Notes under the pieces: generated by a model
What the model was told of the DNA's origin: nothing
The model's database searches: none
Seen by the model: only the letters and a program-made list of their open reading frames with translations
Part shown: positions 25,542 to 35,295 of the stretch, piece by piece
Layout of the letters: every line of letters starts with the position of its first letter
How positions within the stretch are numbered: position 1 is the first letter of the stretch
Program-made: the position numbers and the translations under genes
Source of the DNA: Myxococcota bacterium
GTDB lineage: Bacteria > Myxococcota > B64-G9
NCBI GenBank assembly: GCA_022710975.1
Contig: JAKLGA010000018.1
Span: 62,001-126,000 of the forward strand
Length of the DNA stretch: 64,000 nucleotides
Reading direction: 5' to 3'

Positions 25542-26096
25542 TCACAGGCCGAGGGCGGGCCCGATGGCGCGCATGGCCTCCACGCCCAGCTCGATGAACC
25601 CATCCACGGGCACCCCCAGGCGTTCACTCTCGCGGATGATCTCGCGGTTCGCGCCGGCCGCGAAGCGCGGCTCCTTCATGCGCTTCAGCACGCTCTTCGC
25701 CTTGAGGTCCGCGATCTTCTTCGACGGCAGGATGAGCGCCGCGGCGGTCACCAGCCCGGTGAGCGTCTCGGCTGCGGCCAGCCCGTGCTCGAGCGGCGTG
25801 GACCGGGTGAGCCCCAGGTGCTCGCCGTTGTGGGCGCGGATGGCCTGCACCGCCTCGGTCGGGAGCTTGCCCTCCAGCCAGCCCGCCGCCAGCAGGGCGT
25901 GCTGCGCGGGGTCGGCGCCCCCGGACTCGAGGTCGATGTCGTGCACCAGGCCGGTCAGCCCCCACAGCTCCTCGTCCTGGCCGAGCCTGCGGGCCAGCGC
26001 CCGCATGACCGCCTCGGTGGCCAGCATGTGTCGGCGCAGGTTGAGGTTCTGGATCTTCTCTTCGACGAGCGCGAGGGCCTCGGAGTGGGTGAGCAC
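25542..26096 (-). CDS. HD-domain phosphohydrolase-like protein
   Basis: A 184-aa protein from GTG 26096, with cgggaggtc placed 7 nt upstream; the frame to 26195 would cross the promoter. It has the HD-superfamily arrangement: RRHMLATEAVMRALARRL, then GLVHDIDLESGG with the metal-binding His-Asp, then HNGEHLG and a helical C-terminus. HD proteins of this size cleave phosphoester bonds in nucleotides or unknown metabolites; the substrate is unknown. It is first in the reverse-strand run leading to nadA and is divergent from the antiporter gene. Confidence 0.85.
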   Translation of the reverse strand: MLTHSEALALVEEKIQNLNLRRHMLATEAVMRALARRLGQDEELWGLTGLVHDIDLESGGADPAQHALLAAGWLEGKLPTEAVQAIRAHNGEHLGLTRSTPLEHGLAAAETLTGLVTAAALILPSKKIADLKAKSVLKRMKEPRFAAGANREIIRESERLGVPVDGFIELGVEAMRAIGPALGL

Positions 26097-26124
26097 GGCG
26101 CGACCTCCCGATGAGTCGCAGGGA

Positions 26125-26153
26125 GGAGTAGCATGCCCCCCTACACCGGTCAA
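26125..26153 (-). promoter_or_regulatory. Sigma70-like promoter for the HD-domain gene
   Basis: Reverse strand TTGACC (26153-26148), 17-nt spacer, TACTCC (26130-26125), about 29 nt before the GTG start at 26096. Good -35, fair -10. Confidence 0.5.
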
Positions 26154-26226
26154 CCGGCTTCGCGGCCCGCCCTCGCGGTGGAGCCTGCCCGCCATCGCCA
26201 GGCCCGGGCGGGCCAGGCCGACGCTC

Positions 26227-26254
26227 TTCCAAAAACGAGGCGAGGTGCTATCGT
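26227..26254 (+). promoter_or_regulatory. Weak sigma70-like promoter for the antiporter gene
   Basis: TTCCAA (26227-26232), 16-nt spacer, TATCGT (26249-26254). The -10 is good, the -35 poor. A leader of about 60 nt follows, with aggag before the ATG at 26324. Confidence 0.35.
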
Positions 26255-26323
26255 GGCCAGGATCCGCCCCGCGCGCCAGCCACCCGTCGGCCGAGGCGGA
26301 GAGGGAGGCCGCAGGAGTCGCCC

Positions 26324-28033
26324 ATGCATGACCTCGGAATCCTCCTGACCTTCACCGGCGGACTGGCCGGGGCCCTGGCGCTCGGTTTCCTGGCCCACCG
26401 CCTCAAGCTGTCCCCCATCGTCGGATACCTGCTGGCCGGGGTGCTCGTCGGACCGTTCACCCCCGGCTTCGTGGCGGATCGGGCCATCGCCGAGCAGTTC
26501 GCGGAGATCGGCGTCATCCTCCTGCTGTTCGGCGTCGGGCTGCGGTTCCAGCTGCGCGAGCTCCTGGCGGTCTGGCGCGTGGCCATCCCGGGGGCGCTCA
26601 TCCAGAGCACGCTGTCCACGCTCGTGCTGGCGGCGACGCTGCGGCTGTTCGGCTGGAGCTGGACCTCGGGGATCATCCTGGGCATGGGCATCTCGGTCGC
26701 GAGCACCGTGGTGATGGCCCTGGTGCTGGCCGAGCGCCATGACCTGCACGCGACGATCGGGCACATCGCGATCGGCTGGACCGTGGTGGAGGACCTGCTG
26801 ACGGTCGCCCTGCTGCTGCTGCTGCCCATCCTGTTCGGCCCGAGCGCCGGGGAGCACAGCTCCGGCGCGGCGCTCGGCCTGGCCGGCCTGAAGGTCGTCG
26901 GGCTCGTCGCGGTCGTGGTCGTCCTGGGCAGGTGGGTGATCCCCTGGGCCCTCGAGCGGATCGAGAAGACCCGCCTGCGCGAGCTCTTCACCCTGGCCGT
27001 GCTGGTGCTGGCGGTCGGCATCGCGGTCGGCTCGGCCGAGGTCTTCGGCGTCTCGATGGCCCTGGGCGCGTTCCTGGCCGGGCTGGCGGTGGGCCGCTCC
27101 GAGTTCGCGGCCCGCGCCGCGGGCGACGCGGTGCCGATGCGCGACGCCTTCGCCGTGCTCTTCTTCGTCTCCGTGGGCATGCTCTTCGATCCGCGCAGCC
27201 TGGTGCAGAACCCCCTGCTGATCGCCGTCGTCCTCGCCGTGGTGGTCATCGTCAAGCCGCTGGTGGCCCTGGGGACGGTGCGGCTGCTCGGTGTGCCGCT
27301 GGCCACGGCCGTGCCGGTCGGGGCCGCGTTCTCCCAGGTGGGCGAGTTCAGCTTCATCCTGGGCACGGTGGCGCGGCAGCTCGGGCTGCTCGACGACGCG
27401 GGCTGGAACGCGCTGGTCGCGGTCTCCATCCTCTCGATCTCCCTCAACCCGACGATCTACCGCGTGGCGCGCAGGCTCTCGTCCTCGGCGCCCACGCTGG
27501 CGCCGGCGCCCCCCGGCGAGCGCCCCGCGGTCGACAGGAGCCGCTGCATCCTGGTGGGCTACGGCCCGGTCGGCAAGATCGTCCATCGGCTCCTCAGCGA
27601 CCGCGGCGCGGCGGTCACGGTGATCGACCTCAACCTCGACACCGTGCGTGCGCTGAAGTCCGAGGGGCTGGCCGCCCTGTACGGCGACGTGCTGCGGCCG
27701 GGGACGCTCGAGGAGGCCGGCATCGCCACGGCCGGGAGCCTCATCCTGAGCGCGGACGTCGAGGACGCGGCGGAGATCATCCGGCAGGCGCGCATGCTCA
27801 ACCCGGAGCTGCGCGTCCTGGTGCGCTGCACGCACCTGCGCGACGCGCCGGCGCTCAGGCGCGCGGGGGCCAGCGTGGTGGCGGCGGGCGAGGCCGAGGT
27901 CGGCGTGGCGCTCGTCGAGGCGATGACCGCCGATCAGCTGACCGACGGCGGGGCGCAGGCGGATCAGCGCAGCGCCGTCCGCGCGCGGCTCTACGGCACG
28001 GCCCCGCCCGCGCCGCCGTCGACCGAGGCCTGA
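26324..28033 (+). CDS. KefB/YbaL-type monovalent cation:proton antiporter (CPA2) with TrkA-N domain
   Basis: A 569-aa protein. Residues 1-385 hold about 12 hydrophobic helices with CPA2 motifs: LKLSPIVGYLLAGVLVGP, FAEIGVILLLFGVGLRF, GWTVVEDLLTVALLLLLP, VSMALGAFLAGLAVGRSEF and GAAFSQVGEFSFILG. Residues about 400-520 form a TrkA-N/RCK nucleotide-binding domain: CILVGYGPVGKIVHRLL (Gly-x-Gly-x-x-Gly), the acidic VIDLN at the end of strand 2, and ALYGDVLRPGTLEEAGI. It exchanges K+ (or Na+) for H+ across the inner membrane, gated by NAD(H) or another nucleotide. The arrangement matches E. coli YbaL/KefB. It converges with the Usp gene (13-bp gap). Confidence 0.93.
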   Translation: MHDLGILLTFTGGLAGALALGFLAHRLKLSPIVGYLLAGVLVGPFTPGFVADRAIAEQFAEIGVILLLFGVGLRFQLRELLAVWRVAIPGALIQSTLSTLVLAATLRLFGWSWTSGIILGMGISVASTVVMALVLAERHDLHATIGHIAIGWTVVEDLLTVALLLLLPILFGPSAGEHSSGAALGLAGLKVVGLVAVVVVLGRWVIPWALERIEKTRLRELFTLAVLVLAVGIAVGSAEVFGVSMALGAFLAGLAVGRSEFAARAAGDAVPMRDAFAVLFFVSVGMLFDPRSLVQNPLLIAVVLAVVVIVKPLVALGTVRLLGVPLATAVPVGAAFSQVGEFSFILGTVARQLGLLDDAGWNALVAVSILSISLNPTIYRVARRLSSSAPTLAPAPPGERPAVDRSRCILVGYGPVGKIVHRLLSDRGAAVTVIDLNLDTVRALKSEGLAALYGDVLRPGTLEEAGIATAGSLILSADVEDAAEIIRQARMLNPELRVLVRCTHLRDAPALRRAGASVVAAGEAEVGVALVEAMTADQLTDGGAQADQRSAVRARLYGTAPPAPPSTEA

Positions 28034-28046
28034 GCGGCGGCTCGAC

Positions 28047-28949
28047 TCAGCCGGGGTCCACGACGAGAACGTCCGCGCGGGCGGCGCGGACGACCTGCTT
28101 GGTGATGCCGCCCAGGAAGAGCCCCTCGAGCCTCGACTGGTTCTTCCCCACGACGATGACGTCCGCGCCGTGACGCACGGCCGCGCCCGGGATCATGGTC
28201 GCGGGCCCCCCGTACCCTCCGTACCGGACGTGGAGCTCGAGGCGTCGATCGCCCGGAAGCGGGCAGCGCGCGAGCAGCTCGGCCAGGCCCTGGATGGCCT
28301 CGGCCTTCGCCGCCGCGCGGTACGCCGCGAGGGTCTGCCCGGACGCCTGATGGCTGAGGAGCTTCAGCTCGAACAGCGGCTCGTAGGCATGCAGGACGTG
28401 GAAACGGGCCTGCCCGGACAGCGCCACCGCGGACCTCAACACCGAGCACGAGACGGGCGCGAGCGACACACAGGCCAGGATCGTCCCGTAGTCCTCCCGC
28501 GGCGCGCGCTTCACCACCAGGGTGTCGCCGCGCCAGCGCTCCAGGACCCGCTCGGCCGTCGTGCCGATGAGCGCGTCCTTCAGCGAGCGCTCCCCGCGGC
28601 AGCCGAGCACGACGAGGTCAGCGGACAGGCGCGCAGCTTCCCGCGTCAGCGCCGCGGGGGCGCCACCCTTCAGCAGCCTGACGGTGGCGGTCACGCCCCG
28701 CGAGTAGGCGAGGTCCTGCGCCTGGGCCAGGCGCGCCGCACACAGCTCGCCCGCGCAGGCGCCCGCCAGGCCACCGAGGCCGAGCCGCCTGAGTCGGGCG
28801 CGGTCCACGCGCGGGGCGACGTGGACGATCTCGAGATCCGCCGAGTGCTCGGCCGCGAGCATCACCGCGCGGAGCACCGCCTGCGACGCCGGGCGGGAGA
28901 AGTCGGTCCCGGCCAGGATCCGCCTGATCGCCTTCGGCTGGGCCGCCAT
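28047..28949 (-). CDS. Universal stress protein with two Usp domains
   Basis: A 300-aa protein from ATG 28949 (aggagga Shine-Dalgarno); the longer frame to 29135 is low-complexity. Domain 1 (about residues 6-150) starts IRRILAGTDFSRPASQAVLR and keeps the ATP-binding signature G-x2-G-x9-G-T in GCRGERSLKDALIGT. Domain 2 (about 155-300) starts YGTILACVSLAPVSCS and has a degraded motif (GKNQSRLEGLFLGG). One ATP-binding and one non-binding Usp domain is a common arrangement. Likely a cytoplasmic stress-response protein. The neighbouring antiporter suggests an envelope- or ion-stress link, but that is inference. Confidence 0.9.
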   Translation of the reverse strand: MAAQPKAIRRILAGTDFSRPASQAVLRAVMLAAEHSADLEIVHVAPRVDRARLRRLGLGGLAGACAGELCAARLAQAQDLAYSRGVTATVRLLKGGAPAALTREAARLSADLVVLGCRGERSLKDALIGTTAERVLERWRGDTLVVKRAPREDYGTILACVSLAPVSCSVLRSAVALSGQARFHVLHAYEPLFELKLLSHQASGQTLAAYRAAAKAEAIQGLAELLARCPLPGDRRLELHVRYGGYGGPATMIPGAAVRHGADVIVVGKNQSRLEGLFLGGITKQVVRAARADVLVVDPG

Positions 28950-29048
28950 GGGCTTCACGTCCTCCTGCAGACGGGCATCCGCGCGGGCGGCGGGCGGTGC
29001 GCGCCGGCCCGATCCGGGCCCCGCGCCGTGACGAGCCCCGCCGCCTCG

Positions 29049-29077
29049 AGTATCGCGGTCCACGCTGTCACGGTCAA
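29049..29077 (-). promoter_or_regulatory. Sigma70-like promoter for the Usp gene
   Basis: Reverse strand TTGACC (29077-29072), 17-nt spacer, GATACT (29054-29049). One of the best matches in the window. It leaves a leader of about 95 nt before ATG 28949. Confidence 0.55.
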
Positions 29078-29094
29078 CCCGACGCCCGCGGGGC

Positions 29095-29122
29095 TTGCCG
29101 TCCCCGCGCGGGCCGGGTAAGG
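29095..29122 (+). promoter_or_regulatory. Sigma70-like promoter for rph
   Basis: TTGCCG (29095-29100), 16-nt spacer, GTAAGG (29117-29122), about 28 nt before the ATG at 29150 with gaggagg in between. Divergent from the Usp promoter. Confidence 0.4.
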
Positions 29123-29149
29123 TCCCAGGCACCACCGAGGAGGGCCCGC

Positions 29150-29875
<726 letters not shown>

Positions 29876-31180
29876 TACTTGAACTCCAGGTAATAGAAGT
29901 TCGGGTAGGTGCCGAACTCGCTCTGCAGCCCGGGCTGGAGCGCGCTCGGCCCGGTCGGCCGGGCGCCGAAGGCGATCAGCGCGCCCGCGACCAGCTCCGC
30001 CTCGTCGGACACGCTCGCGCTGAGGCCAGGCTGCAGCAGGCTGGAGCCGTCCGAGGCGGACACCAGGAAGGCCAGCGAGCCCTTGACCAGCCCGGTCAGC
30101 TCGTAGCTCACCGACAGGCCGAGCAGGTGGGTGCCCAGGTGGAGCGCGTTCCCGTCCGCCACGCGTAGCAGCGCGGTGAGCAGCTCGCCCGGTGCGCCGG
30201 CGCCGTTGTAGAGGTACTCGAGCTGCAGGCTCAGGCTGCAGTCGAAGGTGTGCCCGAGCCCGGCCACCGCGCTGCCGTGGCTGGGGGCCGGGAACAGCTC
30301 GACCGGCCCGTCCAGGGCGAAGTGGTAGCCCCCCTCGGCGCGCACCTCGAGCGGCCCGAGCTCCCCGGCCAGGCCCCCGGCCACCTGGTAGCCGCCGTAC
30401 ACCTTGCCGCCCTGGAGGGTGAAGTCCCAGTCCCAGAAGGTGGCGTAGGCCCGCAGCAGCACGGCCGAGCCGTACCAGTCGACCCCCACCTCCTCCACCA
30501 CCCGGGTGCGCGCCCCGGGTGGATCGAGCAGGATGGCGTCGCGGGACGGCGAGCGCCCGAACGCTCCCACCAGGGTGAGGCCCGCCGTGTCGCCCAGCGG
30601 CACGTCCAGGCGGGCGGCGTCCACGCCCGGCTTGTAGTCGCGATCGAACTGGCGCGGATCGAACCCCTGGAATACGTCCAGCGGGTTCCAGAAGTAGGTC
30701 TTGCCGAAGGAGATCGCCTGCCGGCCGAGGGTCAGATCGAAGTAGGCGGTGGAGAGCCTGACGGCCAGCCGGTCGAGGCTCAGCGCCGCGGTCACGTCGC
30801 CCTCCTCGCCCCAAGCCCAGCGCCCGTCCCACGCACGGTAGCGGCCGGCGGCGCCTCCGCCGGCGCCGGGGAACCCGAGCCCGGACTGGCCACCGCTCTG
30901 GAGCCCCACCTCCTGGAGGCCGTGCACCTCGAAGGCGAGCCAGTCGAGCGGCCGACCGGCGCACACCAGCCGGAGCAGCAGCTGGCCCAGCCCGTCGGCC
31001 CTGTTCGCCCCACCGTCCGCGCCCTGGCCGAACAGCGGGTGGTCGTACAGCACGGCCGCGGCGGTGGTGGCACGCACGCTGCCCTCGAGCCCCACCGGGC
31101 CCTGGGTATCACCCCACAGGGCGCGCGCGGGCGCCGGCCAGAGCAGCGTGGCGCCCAGCAGCCCGCCCAGCAGGCAAGTC

Positions 31181-31897
<717 letters not shown>

Positions 31898-31905
31898 GGC
31901 GATCC

Positions 31906-33138
31906 TCAGCGCAGGACATCGGCCACGGGGATGCGCTTCACGCGCCCCATGGGCAGCAGGGTGACCAGCAGGGTGGCGGCCAGCACCGCCGCGCCCAGGC
32001 CGGCCAGCAGGCCCCAGGTGAGCCGGGCCCGCAGCTCGAAGTCAACCATCACCCCGGAGACGGTCACCCCCTCGTCGAAGAAGCGGCGGATGTCGATGCC
32101 CTCGACCTGCGACCAGTAGGCCAGCCCGCCGCCCAGCCCGAGACCCAGGGCGCAGCCGAGCAGGGCCAGCATGGCCGACTCGGCCAGGAGCTGGCTCTGG
32201 ATGCGGCCGGTCGGGGTGCCCAGCGCCAGCAGCACGGCGAACTCCCGCTGGCGCTCCATGGCCGACATCATGACGGTGTTGAAGATGGTGAACATGACCA
32301 GGAACAGGATCAGGCCGTTGATCACGTAGTTCGTGCCACCGTCGGCGCGGATGTAGGCCGCCAGATCGGGCAACACCTCCTGCCAGGAGCGGACCGCCGC
32401 GCGGGAGCCGGACAGCCACCCGCGGACCTCCGCAGCCACCTCGTCCTCGAGCCCGGGTGGCGAGAGCACCAGACCGAGCTGGGTGGCCTGATCGGGGCCC
32501 ATGCCGGTGAGCCGCCGGGCGAAGCCGATCGGCACCTGCACCAGGTAACCGTCGATCTCCTCGACCCGGGTGGCGAAGAGGCCCTTCACCCGCACCAGCT
32601 CCTCGACCAGCTGCCCGGAGACGTCGTTGGAGGTCAGCACCAGCTTCTTGCCCACCCCCACCCCCAGACGCTCGGCCAGGTCCTCTCCCACCACCACGGC
32701 GCGCTCCTCGAGATCCTCCAGGTAGGCGCCGGCGGTCAGCTTGGCCACCAGCGGCGAGGAGCGCCGCTCGGACGCGGGCTCCACCCCCAGGATGGCCACG
32801 CCGATCGAGTCGCGGCCGCTCTTGGCCACCCCCTGGGCGACCACCAGGGGCTTGGTGGCCTCGACCCCGGGCAGCTCCGCCAGCCGCTCCCTGAGCGCGC
32901 GCACCCCGTCCACCACCAGATCCACCGAGGGCGCGTCGCGGTACTCGGCGTGCTCCAGGGTCAGGTGGCCCGCCTGCATGCGCACGGCCTGATCGATCAT
33001 CATGGAGTACATGCCGTCGGCCAGCGCGATGAAGAACACCGAGATCGTGAGCGCCAGGCCGATTGAGGCCGCGCTGATCAGGGTCCGCCGGCGGTTGCGC
33101 CAGAGGCTCCGCCAGGCGAGCTTGAGGAGCAGGATCAC
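31906..33138 (-). CDS. FtsX-type ABC permease (LolC/E-like), second of two
   Basis: A 410-aa permease: N-terminal helix after a short basic segment (RSLWRNRRRTLISAASIGLA), a large periplasmic domain (about residues 45-270), then three C-terminal helices (NYVINGLILFLVMFTIFNTV, LLALLGCALGLGLGGG, LLAGLGAAVLAATLLVTLLP). This is the MacB/LolC/LolE layout. The periplasmic domain contains NDVSGQLVEELVRVKGLF. It differs strongly from the other permease, so the pair is probably a heterodimer, as in LolCE. Spacing is 10 nt from the upstream permease gene. Confidence 0.92.
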   Translation of the reverse strand: MILLLKLAWRSLWRNRRRTLISAASIGLALTISVFFIALADGMYSMMIDQAVRMQAGHLTLEHAEYRDAPSVDLVVDGVRALRERLAELPGVEATKPLVVAQGVAKSGRDSIGVAILGVEPASERRSSPLVAKLTAGAYLEDLEERAVVVGEDLAERLGVGVGKKLVLTSNDVSGQLVEELVRVKGLFATRVEEIDGYLVQVPIGFARRLTGMGPDQATQLGLVLSPPGLEDEVAAEVRGWLSGSRAAVRSWQEVLPDLAAYIRADGGTNYVINGLILFLVMFTIFNTVMMSAMERQREFAVLLALGTPTGRIQSQLLAESAMLALLGCALGLGLGGGLAYWSQVEGIDIRRFFDEGVTVSGVMVDFELRARLTWGLLAGLGAAVLAATLLVTLLPMGRVKRIPVADVLR

Positions 33139-33148
33139 CGCGCGCCTC

Positions 33149-34408
33149 CTACACGTGGGTCATGGCCCGCACGGGGTCGATGCGGGCCGCCTTGGCCGCC
33201 GGGTAGAGCGCCGCCAGCACGCAGGCCAGCCACATGGCCAGCACCGGCAGGATCACGTCGGCCGGCGTCAGGGACGCGCGCCACACGCTCTGCATCGCCA
33301 TGCCCTGCACCACCAGGTCCCCGCCGCCCGACAGGTCGATGCCCACGCGGGTCAGGTACCAGGTGCCGGCCAGACCCAGGCACGACCCGGCCAGCGAGGC
33401 CAGCATGCCCAGCAGCAGGGCTTCGCCCGTCACCCCCCCGAGGATGCGCCAGGGGCTCGCGCCGAGCGCCTTGAGCACGCCGAACTCGCGCATGCGCTCG
33501 TAGGTGGCCATCAACATGGTGTTGGTCACCCCCAGGCCGGCGGCCAGCAGGAAGACCAGCGCGAACAGCCACATGACGCCGTCGAACATCCTCACCATGT
33601 CCGCGATGGCGGGCAGGAGCTCCCCCCAGGTCTGCAGCTCGAGCCCGGCCGAGATCGGGCCCAGGCGCGCCGCCACCTCCTCGGCCGGCAGGGCACCGCG
33701 CGAGCTCAGCGCGAGCTCGTGCACCCGCCCCTGCGCCACGAACAGCTCGTCGAAGTCCTGGCGGTGGACGAGGGCCCCGGCCCGATCGATCTCCTCGCCC
33801 ACCCCGGCGAGGACCCCGGTCACGGTGAACAGCTCGTTGCCCAGCGAGCCGTCGCCGGCCTGGACCACGGCCACGAGCTCGCTGCCCACCTCGGCGTGCA
33901 GCGTCTTGGCCAGCTTGCGGCCGAGCACGATCTCGCGCACCGGCCGGCCGAGGTAGGAGCGGCCCTCGACGCGGTCGGCCAGGAACTGGCCCCGGGCGAT
34001 CCGGCCGGGCAGCCCGAAGGCCCGCCGCTCCGCAACCGGGTCCACCCCCCAGAACATGGCCCCGGCCGACTTGGGTCCGGAGGACACCAGGCCGAAGCCG
34101 AACGAGCGCGGGGCGGCCAGCACACCGGCGGTCGTCGCCTGGGCGAGCAGCGCATCCAGGGCGGCAGGCGGAATGGCCTTGTAGAAGGAGCGCGCGGCGC
34201 GAAAGCCCTGGGCGTGCACCTGCGCGTCGCCCACGCTGATCGTCGTGATCTGGCGCACCATGTCCACCACGATGCCGTGCATCAGCCCGAAGGAGACGAT
34301 CAGCACAGCGGTGTTGAGCGCGATGGCCGCGGCGGTGATACCCGTCCGCCGGCCATTGCGCCACAGGTTGCGCCAGGCGATGCGCAGGCCAGCCACGATC
34401 CGCCCCAT
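33149..34408 (-). CDS. FtsX-type ABC permease (LolC/E-like), first of two
   Basis: A 419-aa permease with the same topology as its partner: RIAWRNLWRNGRRTGITAAA start and TM1, a periplasmic domain (about residues 45-280), and C-terminal helices (FALVFLLAAGLGVTNTMLMA, LLLGMLASLAGSCLGLAGTW, VILPVLAMWLACVLAALYPA). It ends AKAARIDPVRAMTHV, the usual C-terminus of this family. It starts 1 nt after the stop of the LolA-like gene. Together with the LolD-like ATPase it should form an inner-membrane complex that extracts a lipid or lipoprotein and passes it to the periplasmic carrier. Confidence 0.92.
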   Translation of the reverse strand: MGRIVAGLRIAWRNLWRNGRRTGITAAAIALNTAVLIVSFGLMHGIVVDMVRQITTISVGDAQVHAQGFRAARSFYKAIPPAALDALLAQATTAGVLAAPRSFGFGLVSSGPKSAGAMFWGVDPVAERRAFGLPGRIARGQFLADRVEGRSYLGRPVREIVLGRKLAKTLHAEVGSELVAVVQAGDGSLGNELFTVTGVLAGVGEEIDRAGALVHRQDFDELFVAQGRVHELALSSRGALPAEEVAARLGPISAGLELQTWGELLPAIADMVRMFDGVMWLFALVFLLAAGLGVTNTMLMATYERMREFGVLKALGASPWRILGGVTGEALLLGMLASLAGSCLGLAGTWYLTRVGIDLSGGGDLVVQGMAMQSVWRASLTPADVILPVLAMWLACVLAALYPAAKAARIDPVRAMTHV

Positions 34409-34409
34409 C

Positions 34410-35168
34410 CTAGCGCTGCAGCGAACGCAGCGAGAAGAGACCGGCGTCCAGGTCCAGATCGAACTCGACCTCGTCGTAGCGCACCTCGGTGGCCTCCCGG
34501 GGCTTGTCCGCCGGCACCACGCGCATCAGGCTGGGGACGCGGCGGCCGCCCAGGAGACGCACCTCGCCGAAGGTCATCGTCCGGGCCAGCTCGAGATCCT
34601 CGTCGTGGTAGTCGGAGCGCAGGGGCAGCTCGCTGGCCCGGTCCAGCACGACCACCACCTTGCCCCACACCACGGCCGCCTCGGGCCTGGGTGTGCAGGT
34701 GATCTCGATGATCTCGAGGCCCTCCCGGGCCCCCTCGAAGGTGACGGCGAAATCGAAGTCCTCGGCCATGCGGCTCTCCTTCACCAGGTCGTCGTTGGTG
34801 AAGTGGCTGCCCATCCAGGAGCCGCCCATCATGGAGGAGGGCACCTTGATCACCCGGTTCACCTTGGGCAGGTAGTTCCAGATGCTGTTGCCCGACTTGA
34901 GCGTGGCCGTGCCCTTCTCCTTGAGCGGGGCGAGGATGCGCACCAGGGACTGGTCCTTGCCCTGGCTCCAGAACTCGAGCTTCATCTCCCGTGTCCAGTG
35001 CTCGGTCACCACCCGCATGCTCATCTTGCCGTGGGAGGAGGCGCCCCGGTAGAGGTCGTCGACCTTGTCCAGCAGCTCCTTGGCCGAGTGGCCCGCCCCC
35101 GGAGCGGGCCCCGCGGCCCAGGCCGCCGCGGACCACAGCAGGCCGGCAGTCAGCAACCAGACGCGCAT
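34410..35168 (-). CDS. Outer-membrane lipoprotein-sorting (LolA-like) periplasmic carrier
   Basis: A 252-aa protein from ATG 35168 with signal peptide (RVWLLTAGLLWSAAAWAAG) and gaggtgagg Shine-Dalgarno; the frame to 35297 has no export signal. The body matches the LolA-like COG2834 group: ELLDKVDDLYRGASSHGKMS, LVRILAPLKEKGTATLKSGN, NSIWNYLPKVNRVIKVPSSM and WMGSHFTNDDLVKESRMAED. Proteins of this group have the half-barrel fold of LolA and are usually encoded with RND or ABC exporters. It is the first gene of the five-gene operon running to the barrel. The cargo is unknown. Confidence 0.9.
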   Translation of the reverse strand: MRVWLLTAGLLWSAAAWAAGPAPGAGHSAKELLDKVDDLYRGASSHGKMSMRVVTEHWTREMKLEFWSQGKDQSLVRILAPLKEKGTATLKSGNSIWNYLPKVNRVIKVPSSMMGGSWMGSHFTNDDLVKESRMAEDFDFAVTFEGAREGLEIIEITCTPRPEAAVVWGKVVVVLDRASELPLRSDYHDEDLELARTMTFGEVRLLGGRRVPSLMRVVPADKPREATEVRYDEVEFDLDLDAGLFSLRSLQR

Positions 35169-35259
35169 GCTCCTCACCTCGCCTTCCAGGGGCCGGAGGC
35201 CCCCCTGACTCTCCCAGATTCCGCGCATTTCGCAAGGGCCAGGCGCCGCCCGGCCGGCC

Positions 35260-35289
35260 TTGACCCCCGGCGGGGCCCGATGGGATGCT
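35260..35289 (+). promoter_or_regulatory. Sigma70-like promoter for the transglycosylase gene (possibly leaderless)
   Basis: TTGACC (35260-35265), 18-nt spacer, GATGCT (35284-35289). The ATG at 35296 follows only 6 nt later, about where transcription should begin. Confidence 0.45.
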
Positions 35290-35295
35290 GCCCGC